From: CAWKAV01 sp963847735
GTDB lineage: Bacteria > Desulfobacterota > Desulfuromonadia > Desulfuromonadales > BM103
DNA length: 64,000 bases
Assembly: GCA_963847735.1 (NCBI GenBank)
Contig: CAWKAV010000022.1
Span: forward strand, 248,001 to 312,000
Reading direction: 5' to 3'
Shown: positions 45,029-53,672 of the stretch, one piece after another
How positions within the stretch are numbered: the first letter of the stretch is position 1
Layout: each line of letters begins with the position of its first letter
The notes under the pieces: model-generated
Told to the model about the DNA's origin: nothing
Databases searched by the model: none
What the model saw: only the letters and a program-made list of their open reading frames with translations
Made by a program: the position numbers and the translations under genes

Positions 45029-46750
45029 TTATTCGGCAGACTCCTCGCCGCTGCGATTCATAGCCCCCTGTAAAAGAGCGCCCAAGTTCGAGGTGGCCTG
45101 CTTTTGAGCCCCGAGGAAATCCTGAACAACAGCTTTCTCCTTGTGATGAGTCAACTGCTTGACAGAAAGCGCAATCTTGCGATCCACAACATCGACACTC
45201 AGGACTGCGGCCTCAAATTCATCGCCAACCTTGGCAAAGTCTTTGGGACTGTCCACTTTTTCCTGGCTGAGCTCGGACACATGAATCAAGCCTTCGATAC
45301 CTTCCTCAATCTCGAGGAAAACACCAAAGTCGGTCACTGAGGTCGCCTTGCCACGCACGATGGAACCGGGCGCATACTTGACAGGAATCGCTTCCCACGG
45401 GTCAGAAGTCAACTGTTTGAGACCAAGGGAAAAGCGTTCGTTTTCACGATCGATATTCAGAACGACAGATTTAACCGTATCACCCTTCTTGAACATTTCG
45501 GATGGATGCTTGATGCGCTTGGTCCAGGACAGGTCTGAGATGTGAACCAGACCGTCAATCCCCTCATCGACTCCTACGAAGACACCGAAATCGGTAAGAT
45601 TCTTGACCTGACCCTCGATGATGGTGCCAACCGGAAATTTCTCGCCAATCACTTCCCATGGATTTGCTTCAATCTGTTTGAGACCAAGCGAGATGCGCCG
45701 GTTCGGGATATCCAGAGCCAGAACAACAGTCTCGACTTCATCGCCCACAGTAAGAAGTTTATTGGGATGCTTGATGCGCTTGGTCCAGCTCATTTCGGAG
45801 ACGTGGATCAGGCCCTCGACACCATCTTCCAACTCGACAAATGCACCGTAGTCGGTCAGGCTGACAACCTTGCCCTGAACCTTGGCACCAACCGGGTAAC
45901 CCTGTTCGACTTCCAGCCAGGGATCAGGCGTGATCTGCTTCAGGCCGAGCGAAACGCGCTCGCGCTCACGGTCATATTTAAGAATCTTGACCATGATCTT
46001 TTCACCGACAGTCAGCACATCGGAAGGATGGTTAACCCGTCCCCAGGACATGTCCGTGATGTGCAGCAGACCATCGATGCCACCCAGATCAATAAATGAA
46101 CCGTAGTCAGTCAGATTCTTGACGATACCCTCAACCACTTGCCCTTCGGTAAGAGTTTCGAGGGTGTCGGAACGCATGTTCTCACGCTGCTCCTCGAGGA
46201 GAACGCGGCGGGAGAGCACGATATTGCCACGTCGTTTGTTCAGCTTGATAATCTTGAAATCAAAGCTCGCTCCAAGCAGTTTCTCAAGGTTACGGACCGG
46301 GCGAAGATCAACCTGGGAGCCGGGCAAAAAGGCATTGATGCCGATATCGACCGTCAGGCCGCCTTTGATGCGCCCGATGATCTTGCCTTCGACAACAGCA
46401 CCCTCTTCGAGGGATCCCCAGATCTTCTGGCGATCAGCTTTTTCTTTGGAAAGCCCGATCAGGCCACTCTCGTTCTCGCGCCGTTCAAAGAGGACATCCA
46501 CAACATCACCAACCTTGACATTGATGTTGCCTTCTTCATCTTTGAATTCTGCGAGAGGAATGACTCCTTCTGATTTGTAGCCAACATCGACAACCACGGT
46601 GTCATCATTGACCTGAACAATTGTCCCCCGGACAACATCGCCGGGAACGTGCAGTTCCTGCATGCTACTCTCGAACAAGGATGCAAAATCCTGTTCGTCC
46701 ATTTCCATCTCTTCTGTTTCGTCGTTGATTTTGTCGTTACTTTCAACCAT
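45029..46750 (-). CDS. rpsA: 30S ribosomal protein S1
   Basis: 573 residues, ATG 46750. Six S1 (OB-fold) repeats, e.g. VRGTIVQVNDDTVVVDVG, VEGKIIGRIKGGLTVDIG, VEGIVKNLTDYGSFIDLGG, VQGKVVSLTDYGAFVELED, IEGQVKNLTDFGVFVGVDEG and VRGKATSVTDFGVFLEIEEG, as in the full-length Proteobacterial form. It brings mRNA to the 30S subunit. The acidic N-terminus (MEMDEQDFASLFE) is normal. It follows ispH by 100 bases and ends at a strong terminator. Intact. Confidence 0.97.
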   Translation of the reverse strand: MVESNDKINDETEEMEMDEQDFASLFESSMQELHVPGDVVRGTIVQVNDDTVVVDVGYKSEGVIPLAEFKDEEGNINVKVGDVVDVLFERRENESGLIGLSKEKADRQKIWGSLEEGAVVEGKIIGRIKGGLTVDIGINAFLPGSQVDLRPVRNLEKLLGASFDFKIIKLNKRRGNIVLSRRVLLEEQRENMRSDTLETLTEGQVVEGIVKNLTDYGSFIDLGGIDGLLHITDMSWGRVNHPSDVLTVGEKIMVKILKYDRERERVSLGLKQITPDPWLEVEQGYPVGAKVQGKVVSLTDYGAFVELEDGVEGLIHVSEMSWTKRIKHPNKLLTVGDEVETVVLALDIPNRRISLGLKQIEANPWEVIGEKFPVGTIIEGQVKNLTDFGVFVGVDEGIDGLVHISDLSWTKRIKHPSEMFKKGDTVKSVVLNIDRENERFSLGLKQLTSDPWEAIPVKYAPGSIVRGKATSVTDFGVFLEIEEGIEGLIHVSELSQEKVDSPKDFAKVGDEFEAAVLSVDVVDRKIALSVKQLTHHKEKAVVQDFLGAQKQATSNLGALLQGAMNRSGEESAE

Positions 46751-46850
46751 TCACTCTTTACCCCCTAACAATTTCCGCCGTAAAAACGGTGGTATGGCTC
46801 TTAGGCCATGGTCGGCGAAGATATCATAAGCTCTTCTGAAACTCAAACTT

Positions 46851-47690
46851 TTATTTTCCCAACTCGGAGATCTTCGCAACGACTTCGTCAATCAGCCAGC
46901 GAGGCGTCGATGCACCCGCGGTGACACCAACTTTCGTCACGCCTGAAAACCAGTCCGGCAGGATCTCTTCCGTCGTTTCAATGTGCCAGGTCTGTGGCTG
47001 AATCTCACGGCAAATCCTTGCCAGACGTGAAGTGTTTGCACTGGCCTGGCCACCGATGACAAACATCAGATCGACAGATCTGGCAATTTCCCGAGCCTCG
47101 TTCTGACGTACTGACGTTGCGTCACAGATCGTGTTAAAAACCCGCAACTCCTGACTTTTGGCAAGGCAGACATCCATGATGTCTTTGAGATTTTCATAAA
47201 GCTGGGTGGTTTGCGCTACAATGCCGACCTTCTTCATGCGCGGCAGAATGGCCGCCTGCTGTGCGTCGGCAACCACATGCACCACAGCTTCGCCGGAATA
47301 CGAGACAATCCCCTGAACTTCGGGATGCTCAACCTCACCGACAATAACAACCGTGTAGCCTTCCTCGCTTAACCTGGCCGCATACTCCTGGGCTTTTTTG
47401 ACAAACGGGCAGGTTGCATCGACAATTGTCAGGTTTTTCTCCTGAATTTTGTTCATTTCTTCGGAGGTGACACCGTGAGAACGGATAATGACGGAACCCG
47501 GCGGGATATCTTCTACTTTGGAGACCACCTTGACACCCTGCTCTGCCAACCCCTTGACAACCTGCGGCGAGTGAATCACCGGCCCGAGCGAACAGATATG
47601 TTCATATTCGGCAGCGGCCTCAAAAGCCATCTGGGTGGCACGCCTGACGCCGAAACAAAAGCCGGCACTTTTGGCAAGCACAATTTCCAT
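46851..47690 (-). CDS. ispH: 4-hydroxy-3-methylbut-2-enyl diphosphate reductase
   Basis: 279 residues from ATG 47690 (MEIVLAKSAGFCFGVRRAT); an adjacent ATG at 47693 is equally possible. The [4Fe-4S] ligands are the Cys in AGFCFGV, VDATCPFVKKAQEY and NTICDATSVRQNEA. Substrate-binding His lie in GPVIHSPQVV and VIIRSHGVTSEEM; GGQASANTSRLA is also conserved. It makes IPP and DMAPP in the MEP isoprenoid pathway, the last step, in the cytoplasm. Begins four bases after cmk ends. Confidence 0.96.
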   Translation of the reverse strand: MEIVLAKSAGFCFGVRRATQMAFEAAAEYEHICSLGPVIHSPQVVKGLAEQGVKVVSKVEDIPPGSVIIRSHGVTSEEMNKIQEKNLTIVDATCPFVKKAQEYAARLSEEGYTVVIVGEVEHPEVQGIVSYSGEAVVHVVADAQQAAILPRMKKVGIVAQTTQLYENLKDIMDVCLAKSQELRVFNTICDATSVRQNEAREIARSVDLMFVIGGQASANTSRLARICREIQPQTWHIETTEEILPDWFSGVTKVGVTAGASTPRWLIDEVVAKISELGK

Positions 47691-47694
47691 CATT

Positions 47695-48390
47695 TCAACC
47701 CGGCAGGTTCTGCTCACCGGAATTGCGGCACGCGGCGACTTCGGCGAACATGCGTCCGAGGACCTGTGAAATATCCAGACCCGTGGTATCAATAACCACG
47801 GCGTCCTCGGCTTTTTTCAAGGGTGAAACCATCCGGTTGACGTCTGCTACATCACGCGCTTCCACATCAGCAATTGTCCGGGCCAGATCAATGTCAACGC
47901 CCTGCGCCTGAAGTTCCAGGAAGCGTCTTTGGCCACGCACTTCCGCCGTCGCCTTGAGAAAAAATTTGACATCGGCATGAGGGAAAACAACCGTGCCGAT
48001 ATCCCGGCCCTCCAGAACGACGCCACCATCGACTCCGAGTGCGCGCTGTCTGGCAACCATCGCCTGTCGAACCTCAGGACAGGCCGCAATCGCTGCTGTC
48101 AGCAGGCTGATTTCCGGCCTGCGAATTTCTGACGAGACATTTTCACCGTTCAACAGAACGAGTTCTTCGCCATTGTCGCGCACAAACTCAATAGCAATCT
48201 CATCACAAAGCTGACGCAAAGCGTCGTGGTCACGGGCATCAATCCCCCGGCGGGCAGCGGCCAGGGCCACGCAACGATACATCGCTCCCGTATCCAGATT
48301 GAGATAACCCAGTTCATGAGACAGGATTTTGCTCAGAGTGCTTTTACCAACCCCGGAAGGGCCATCTATGGCAATGATCAGGTTTTTCAT
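47695..48390 (-). CDS. cmk: Cytidylate kinase
   Basis: 231 residues from ATG 48390 (MKNLIIAIDGPSGVGKSTL); the open frame extends to 48450 inside aroA. P-loop DGPSGVGKS, NMP-binding YLNLDTGAMYRCVAL, LEGRDIGTVVFPHADVKFFL and the lid region RGQRRFLELQ. It phosphorylates CMP and dCMP with ATP. It overlaps the aroA stop by four bases (ATGA), so the two are coupled. Confidence 0.95.
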   Translation of the reverse strand: MKNLIIAIDGPSGVGKSTLSKILSHELGYLNLDTGAMYRCVALAAARRGIDARDHDALRQLCDEIAIEFVRDNGEELVLLNGENVSSEIRRPEISLLTAAIAACPEVRQAMVARQRALGVDGGVVLEGRDIGTVVFPHADVKFFLKATAEVRGQRRFLELQAQGVDIDLARTIADVEARDVADVNRMVSPLKKAEDAVVIDTTGLDISQVLGRMFAEVAACRNSGEQNLPG

Positions 48391-49697
48391 AAGGAGTGAC
48401 TTATTTCCCCGAGAAGTTCCCAGAAGCCAGGGAACGAAGTCTCCGTGCATGCGGCATCTTCAATCTTGACATCAGCCCGCGCAGAAAGTGCTGCGATCGC
48501 CATGCTCATGGCAATACGATGATCACCATGTGAAGAAACCATGCCGCCGTTGAGCTGCTCAACACCGTTAATTAACATGCCATCAGGACGAGCTTCGACC
48601 CGTCCGCCGAGTTTACCCAGTTCGCTTACCATGGCAGCAATGCGGTCCGTTTCCTTGACACGCAATTCCTCAGCATCACGAATGGTCGTGGTTCCTTCCG
48701 CCAGAGCAGCGGCAACGCTGATCACAGGGAATTCATCAATCGCGCGCGGCACCATATCTCCACCGATTTCAATGCCCTTGAGGCGGCTGTGTCTGACCAG
48801 GACGTCTGCGACCGGTTCGCCTGATTGCTCTCTGATATCAAGGAGTTCGAGCTGCCCCCCCATAGCCGTCAGGATATCAATGACCCCACTGCGGGTCGGA
48901 TTGATACCGACGTTACGAATCATCAGTTCCGCTCCGGGAGTAATCAGGCCGGCAACCATGAAAAATGCCGCCGAAGAGATATCTCCCGGAACAATCACAT
49001 CCCGGGCCACCAGCCGCGGCCGGCCGGTCAGGCTGACTCCGCCCGTAAAAGGACGCACATCGGCACCGAAATGGGCCAGCATGCGCTCACTGTGATCGCG
49101 CGACAGATGCGGTTCGGTAACCTGCGTCTGCCCTTCAATAGAAAGACCGGCCAACAGCACAGCCGACTTGACCTGGGCACTCGACACCGGCGAAGCATAA
49201 CTGATCGGCTTGAGACGCCCCCCCTGGATCGCCAGGGGAGCCCGCTCGCCGCCATTTCGCCCCCAGATACGGGCTCCCATGGCGACCAGCGGTGTCACCA
49301 CTCTCTTCATCGGTCTGCGCCGCAGGTACTTGTCGCCGGTCAGCACGGAGAAGAAATTCTGGCCAGCGAGCAATCCCGACATCAAGCGCATGGTTGTGCC
49401 GGAATTGCCGCAATCAAGGACATCGCCGGGTTCGGCAAGGCCGTCCAGACCGACGCCCTCTATCTCGAGAGCATTCGGACCTGTCTGACGGATGGAAACC
49501 CCCATGGCTTCGAAGGCTTTCCAGGTTGAAAAGTTATCTTCGCCCATCAGGAAGCCCCGCACCCTGGTCGTGCCTTCAGCCAGAGAACCAAGCATGATCG
49601 ATCGGTGAGAAATGGATTTATCGCCGGGGACAGAGACTTCACCACGCAGGGAGTTTGTCGGTGTTACAGTTCTACTTTGAAAGGTATTATCACTCAT
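48387..49697 (-). CDS. aroA: 3-phosphoshikimate 1-carboxyvinyltransferase (EPSP synthase)
   Basis: 436 residues, ATG 49697. Signature stretches VPGDKSISHRSIMLGSLA, DCGNSGTTMRLMSGLL and RVKETDRIAAMVSELGKL, and DHRIAMSMAIAAL near the end. It condenses shikimate-3-phosphate with PEP in the shikimate pathway. The LAGQNFFSVLTGDKYLRRRP region is of class II (CP4-like/Bacillus) type, which from established knowledge is often less glyphosate-sensitive. It follows tyrA by 72 bases. Confidence 0.96.
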   Translation of the reverse strand: MSDNTFQSRTVTPTNSLRGEVSVPGDKSISHRSIMLGSLAEGTTRVRGFLMGEDNFSTWKAFEAMGVSIRQTGPNALEIEGVGLDGLAEPGDVLDCGNSGTTMRLMSGLLAGQNFFSVLTGDKYLRRRPMKRVVTPLVAMGARIWGRNGGERAPLAIQGGRLKPISYASPVSSAQVKSAVLLAGLSIEGQTQVTEPHLSRDHSERMLAHFGADVRPFTGGVSLTGRPRLVARDVIVPGDISSAAFFMVAGLITPGAELMIRNVGINPTRSGVIDILTAMGGQLELLDIREQSGEPVADVLVRHSRLKGIEIGGDMVPRAIDEFPVISVAAALAEGTTTIRDAEELRVKETDRIAAMVSELGKLGGRVEARPDGMLINGVEQLNGGMVSSHGDHRIAMSMAIAALSARADVKIEDAACTETSFPGFWELLGEISHSL

Positions 49698-49769
49698 TAG
49701 GCTTGTGTCTTATTGTTTGAGGTTCTCATGTTTTTCCACGCTTCGCGTACCTCGTACCGCTTGCCATTT

Positions 49770-50636
49770 TTAAAGAATTTCATCGCGGCTCTGTTTTGAG
49801 CGGCGGAAAAATTCAAAGAGGCGTTCTTCGGAGCCACTGGCAATATCTTCCTTGAGCTCTGCAAAGAAGGTTTCGAACTGTTGCATCATTTCAATCAACG
49901 CCTCCCGATTGGTCAGAGCGATATCCCGCCACATGGTCGGATCGGAAGAAGCGATACGGGTAAAATCGCGGAAGCCTCCCGCAGAATATTCGAGGATATT
50001 CTCATCATAACGGTCGTAGGCTCCAACGGCATTCACCAGTGCATAGGCAACCATGTGCGGCAGATGGCTGATCGCCGCAAGAACCCGGTCATGTTTGTCG
50101 ACAGCCATCATAACAACCTGGCTGCCAACCAGCTGCCACATGCGCCGGACAAACTCCAGGGCGCTCTCGGCGGTTCTTTCCGTGGGGGTCAGGATACAGC
50201 GGCGATCTTGATAGAGCGTGGCAAAAGCAGCTTCCGCACCACTGTTCTCGGTGCCGGCAATCGGGTGTCCGGGAACGAAATGGACATCATCGCGCAGATG
50301 TGGCTGAATAGCGTCGATAACCGCCTGCTTGACGCTGCCACCATCGGTTATGATCGCGCCTGCTTTGAGATACGGCATGGCCTGTTCGGCCACAGCGCCA
50401 AGGGACTGCACCGGTGTCGCCAAAAAAATCAGGTCGGCGTCGGTAACGCCTTCAGCCAGATCCCGGGTAAAACTGTCTACCACACCAAGTCGTAAAGCGG
50501 TTTCAAGGTTTGGCAGCCCCCGGCCGATACCGACCACATGGCCGACAGCTCCGGCCTCTTTCAGCGCCAGGGCCAGTGACCCGCCAATTAAGCCAACCCC
50601 GACAACCGCTAATTTATCAATATAAAAGGTATTCAT
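49770..50636 (-). CDS. tyrA: Prephenate dehydrogenase
   Basis: 288 residues, ATG 50636. NAD-binding GVGLIGGSLALALKEAG, then VVGIGRGLPNLETALRLG, and the catalytic region DDVHFVPGHPIAGTENSGAE with the conserved His. The C-terminal dimer domain ends FFRRSKQSRDEIL. It oxidatively decarboxylates prephenate to 4-hydroxyphenylpyruvate. No ACT domain. It lies between pheA (45-base gap) and aroA, so the cluster makes both aromatic amino acid precursors. Confidence 0.94.
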   Translation of the reverse strand: MNTFYIDKLAVVGVGLIGGSLALALKEAGAVGHVVGIGRGLPNLETALRLGVVDSFTRDLAEGVTDADLIFLATPVQSLGAVAEQAMPYLKAGAIITDGGSVKQAVIDAIQPHLRDDVHFVPGHPIAGTENSGAEAAFATLYQDRRCILTPTERTAESALEFVRRMWQLVGSQVVMMAVDKHDRVLAAISHLPHMVAYALVNAVGAYDRYDENILEYSAGGFRDFTRIASSDPTMWRDIALTNREALIEMMQQFETFFAELKEDIASGSEERLFEFFRRSKQSRDEIL

Positions 50637-50681
50637 CGCAAGCCATTATTCTTATGAATTTTTCGCGCCACAGACGTCTCA

Positions 50682-51755
50682 CTACCTGGCCTTCGGATAC
50701 GAGCCAAGAATCTTGAGGAACTGGCAGAGGGATTGCAGTTCCTCCACGGCGTCGGCAATAGTCTGATCCTTGATATGTCCGACCATGTCGAGGAAGAAGA
50801 TATATTCCCACGCCTTGCCTTTGGTCGGGCGACTCTCTATCTTCGCCAGGTTGATGTCACGTTTACTGAATGGTTCCAGCATATGATAGAGAATGCCCGC
50901 CTGGTCCTTGACGCTGAACATGATTGAAGTCTTGTCGTTGCCGCTCGGGCCTTGCATCTCGCTGCCGATCACCAAAAAACGCGTGAAGTTATTCGGGTTA
51001 TCCTCGATTTTATGTTTAACCACCCGCAATCCGTAGAGTGAGGCGGCCGTTTCACTGGCAATCGCGGCGACGCTGGCATCTTCTGCAGCCTGTTGGGCGG
51101 CGGAAGCCGTACTCGAGGCGTCAACCAGCGGTATATCGGCAAGGTTTTCCTCCAGCCATGATCGACATTGGCCAATGGCCTGGGGGTGGGAAGTCACCTT
51201 GCGGACATCGCTGATCTCTCCGGAAAGATTGAGCAGGTCATGAGAAACCGGCAACAGGATTTCGGCGATAATCTTGAGCTCGGAGGACATGAACATATCG
51301 AGGGTATGGGACACTGCACCCTCGTTGGAATTCTCCACCGGCACCACGCCGTAGCTGGCCCGTCCACGGCTGACCTCGTCGAAAATGGAGGGGATGCTTT
51401 TCAGTGGAACCAGTTGTGCGGACAGTCCGAACTGCTGCATGGCGGCAACATGGGTGTAGGTCGCCTGGGGACCGAGGAAGGCCACCTTAAGGGGCTGTTC
51501 CAGCGACAGGGAGGCCGAAATGATTTCCCGGAAAACCCGGCGAATCCCTTCATCGGAAAAAGGCCCCGGGTTTCTCGCCATCAGCCGTTCATAAATCGCC
51601 TTTTCCCGACTTGGCACATAGTATTCGCCACGACTTTGCTGCTTGGCCGTGCCGACCTCGATTACCACTTCGGCACGACGGTTGAGCAAGTCGAGGATCT
51701 GGTCATCGAGAGCATCGATCTGCCGTCTCAATTCCTGCAGTTTGTTAATGTCCAC
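50682..51755 (-). CDS. pheA: Chorismate mutase/prephenate dehydratase (P-protein)
   Basis: 357 residues, GTG start at 51755 (GGAAAGGG upstream). Three domains: AroQ chorismate mutase (MDINKLQELRRQIDALDDQI, residues 1-85), prephenate dehydratase (VAFLGPQATYTHVAA, VPVENSNEGAVSHTLDM, NNFTRFLVIG, ~90-270) and the ACT regulatory domain (MFSVKDQAGILYHMLEPFSK, IESRPTKGKAWEYIFF). It turns chorismate to phenylpyruvate and is expected to be inhibited by phenylalanine through ESRPTKGK. First gene of the block pheA-tyrA-aroA-cmk-ispH-rpsA. Confidence 0.96.
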   Translation of the reverse strand: MDINKLQELRRQIDALDDQILDLLNRRAEVVIEVGTAKQQSRGEYYVPSREKAIYERLMARNPGPFSDEGIRRVFREIISASLSLEQPLKVAFLGPQATYTHVAAMQQFGLSAQLVPLKSIPSIFDEVSRGRASYGVVPVENSNEGAVSHTLDMFMSSELKIIAEILLPVSHDLLNLSGEISDVRKVTSHPQAIGQCRSWLEENLADIPLVDASSTASAAQQAAEDASVAAIASETAASLYGLRVVKHKIEDNPNNFTRFLVIGSEMQGPSGNDKTSIMFSVKDQAGILYHMLEPFSKRDINLAKIESRPTKGKAWEYIFFLDMVGHIKDQTIADAVEELQSLCQFLKILGSYPKAR

Positions 51756-51841
51756 GGGTCTACCCTTTCCAGCGTTTCAGGAGTTTGTGAATTTATCCCA
51801 TGAACCGTTAAAAAGCAAGCGGACGAACCCTGTAACAACGC

Positions 51842-51870
51842 TTGACGCACAACGGCCGGACAGCTAAACT
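51842..51870 (+). promoter_or_regulatory. Possible sigma-70 promoter of the aminotransferase gene
   Basis: TTGACG (51842-51847) and TAAACT (51865-51870) with a 17-base spacer, 61 bases before the ATG. A perfect palindrome, TGATGA-TAT-TCATCA (51895-51909), sits downstream in the leader and may be an operator. Confidence 0.4.
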
Positions 51871-51931
51871 CGCAGATCGGTTTTCCTGACCAACTGATGA
51901 TATTCATCATATATTTTGTGAGGAGTTCACC

Positions 51932-53128
51932 ATGACCGTCTCCATCAAGGTTCGCAATGCCATTGAACGCTCTTCCTGGATCCGTCGCATGTTTGAGGAA
52001 GGTGCTACCCTGATTGCCGAATACGGCGCAGACAACATTTTCGATTTCACTCTCGGCAATCCGTCGGTAGAGCCGCCGGCAGCTTTTCATCGTGAATTAC
52101 GCCGCATCGTCGAGAACCCGGACATCGGCATGCACCGCTACATGAACAATGCTGGATACGAGGAAACCCGTGCCGCTGTTGCCAGGCGCCTTGCGGAAGA
52201 CTCCGGAGCTCCGGTTACTTCAAAACATATCATCATGACCTGCGGTGCCGGTGGTGCTCTCAACGTTGCCTTGAAAACGATTCTCAACCCTGGCGAGGAA
52301 GTGATTATTCTAAATCCATTTTTTGTCGAATATAAATTTTACGTCGACAACCATGGCGGCGTGACAACAGAAGTCTGGACAGATCCGGAGACTTTCCAGC
52401 CGGACATCGCCGCCATAGAGGCTGCAATCACCAACAATACCCGTGCCATCATCATCAATTCGCCCAACAACCCGACCGGCGCGGTCTACGGTTCAGAAAC
52501 TCTTGAGGCTTTAGGTCAAATGCTGGAACGCAAACAGGCCGAGCTTGGCAGAAGCCTCTACGTGATTTCCGACGAGCCTTACGCGCGCCTGGCCTTTGAC
52601 GGCAACAGCGTGCCACCGGTCTTCAAGTACATCCGCAACACCATCCTGGTCACTTCGCATTCCAAGGATCTGGCCCTGCCGGGAGAGCGTATCGGGTTCC
52701 TGGCCGCCAACCCTGCCATGGACGAGTGTGCCACTTTTATCGAGGGGGCGGTCTTCTGCAACCGCGTGCTGGGTTTCGTCAATGCCCCGGCCCTGATGCA
52801 GCGTCTGGTAGCAGTCCTGCAGCAGGAGAGCGTCAATATTGACGAGTACCAGGCGAAACGCGACCTGCTTTACAATCACCTGGTCAAAATAGGCTTTGAA
52901 GTGGTCAAGCCGGGCGGAGGCTTTTATCTTTTCCCCAGGTCGCCGCTTGCCGACGACGTTGAATTCGTCCGACAGGCCCAGCAGCACAAGATCCTGCTGG
53001 TTCCAGGCTCCGGGTTCGGCGCCCCTGGCTATTTCCGCATCGCCTATTGTGTCGACATGGGCATCATTGAGCGCAGCCTGCCCGCATGGGAGAAGCTGGC
53101 TACAGAGCTGAGTCTTTCAGGTAGCTGA
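51932..53128 (+). CDS. PLP-dependent aminotransferase class I/II
   Basis: 398 residues, ATG 51932 with GAGGAG upstream. Fold type I: MTCGAGGALNVALKTIL, IINSPNNPTGAVYGSETLE, VISDEPYARLAFDGN, and the PLP lysine in VTSHSKDLALPGERIGF (Lys245). GSGFGAPGYFRIAYCVD is the carboxylate-binding Arg region. The family holds aspartate, tyrosine and alanine aminotransferases; beside pheA/tyrA, an aromatic or aspartate role is plausible. Divergent from pheA. Confidence 0.88.
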   Translation: MTVSIKVRNAIERSSWIRRMFEEGATLIAEYGADNIFDFTLGNPSVEPPAAFHRELRRIVENPDIGMHRYMNNAGYEETRAAVARRLAEDSGAPVTSKHIIMTCGAGGALNVALKTILNPGEEVIILNPFFVEYKFYVDNHGGVTTEVWTDPETFQPDIAAIEAAITNNTRAIIINSPNNPTGAVYGSETLEALGQMLERKQAELGRSLYVISDEPYARLAFDGNSVPPVFKYIRNTILVTSHSKDLALPGERIGFLAANPAMDECATFIEGAVFCNRVLGFVNAPALMQRLVAVLQQESVNIDEYQAKRDLLYNHLVKIGFEVVKPGGGFYLFPRSPLADDVEFVRQAQQHKILLVPGSGFGAPGYFRIAYCVDMGIIERSLPAWEKLATELSLSGS

Positions 53129-53295
53129 AGATAGATTTTGCATTGTTTCAGCGCATGACAAGACAATACAAAACTCAAATTGAGAATTGATTTCATGGAG
53201 AACCATCAGGCGGGATTAATTCTTTACATTTAATATATTTTAATCTAGACTGTCAAATCAAGTATCCAGCATTTTCTCGTTAAGGAAAGGAAACT

Positions 53296-53631
53296 ATGTT
53301 CGAGGCATTAAGAGGGATGGCCTGCTTTGTAACCGTGTCGGTAAGTCTGCTTTATGGGACCAGAATTGCCTGGGTCTGTGGTAAAAAGTGCAATTTCAAA
53401 GAGAACCCTGAGGATAAAAAGCAAAACTTGTCTCAAAGCCTCCCGGCTGCGACACTTGTCTATTTTTTCGGTTTTCTGATAGTTTTCAATCTTTTCATAA
53501 GTAGTCTATTAGCGATAGTCGTATGTGCACTCACGAGCGCCATACTTCTTTCCGGCATGGTTGTCTCAATGTCGATGCCTGAGTTGAAACGTAGACCGAT
53601 CGCCAAACAGCAAAGGAAAAACATATCGTGA
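53296..53631 (+). CDS. Hypothetical membrane protein
   Basis: 111 residues, ATG 53296 with GGAAAGG upstream. Two or three predicted membrane segments: ACFVTVSVSLLYG at the N-terminus, and TLVYFFGFLIVFNLFISSLL with IVVCALTSAILLSGMVV. The tail is basic (LKRRPIAKQQRKN). No known family is recognised. Base composition is visibly more AT-rich than the neighbours, with AT-rich DNA upstream (53129-53295), so horizontal acquisition is possible. Confidence 0.55.
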   Translation: MFEALRGMACFVTVSVSLLYGTRIAWVCGKKCNFKENPEDKKQNLSQSLPAATLVYFFGFLIVFNLFISSLLAIVVCALTSAILLSGMVVSMSMPELKRRPIAKQQRKNIS

Positions 53632-53672
53632 CTCGTGAAACATGCCCCGAGTATGCGCAGAAAGTCCGCACA

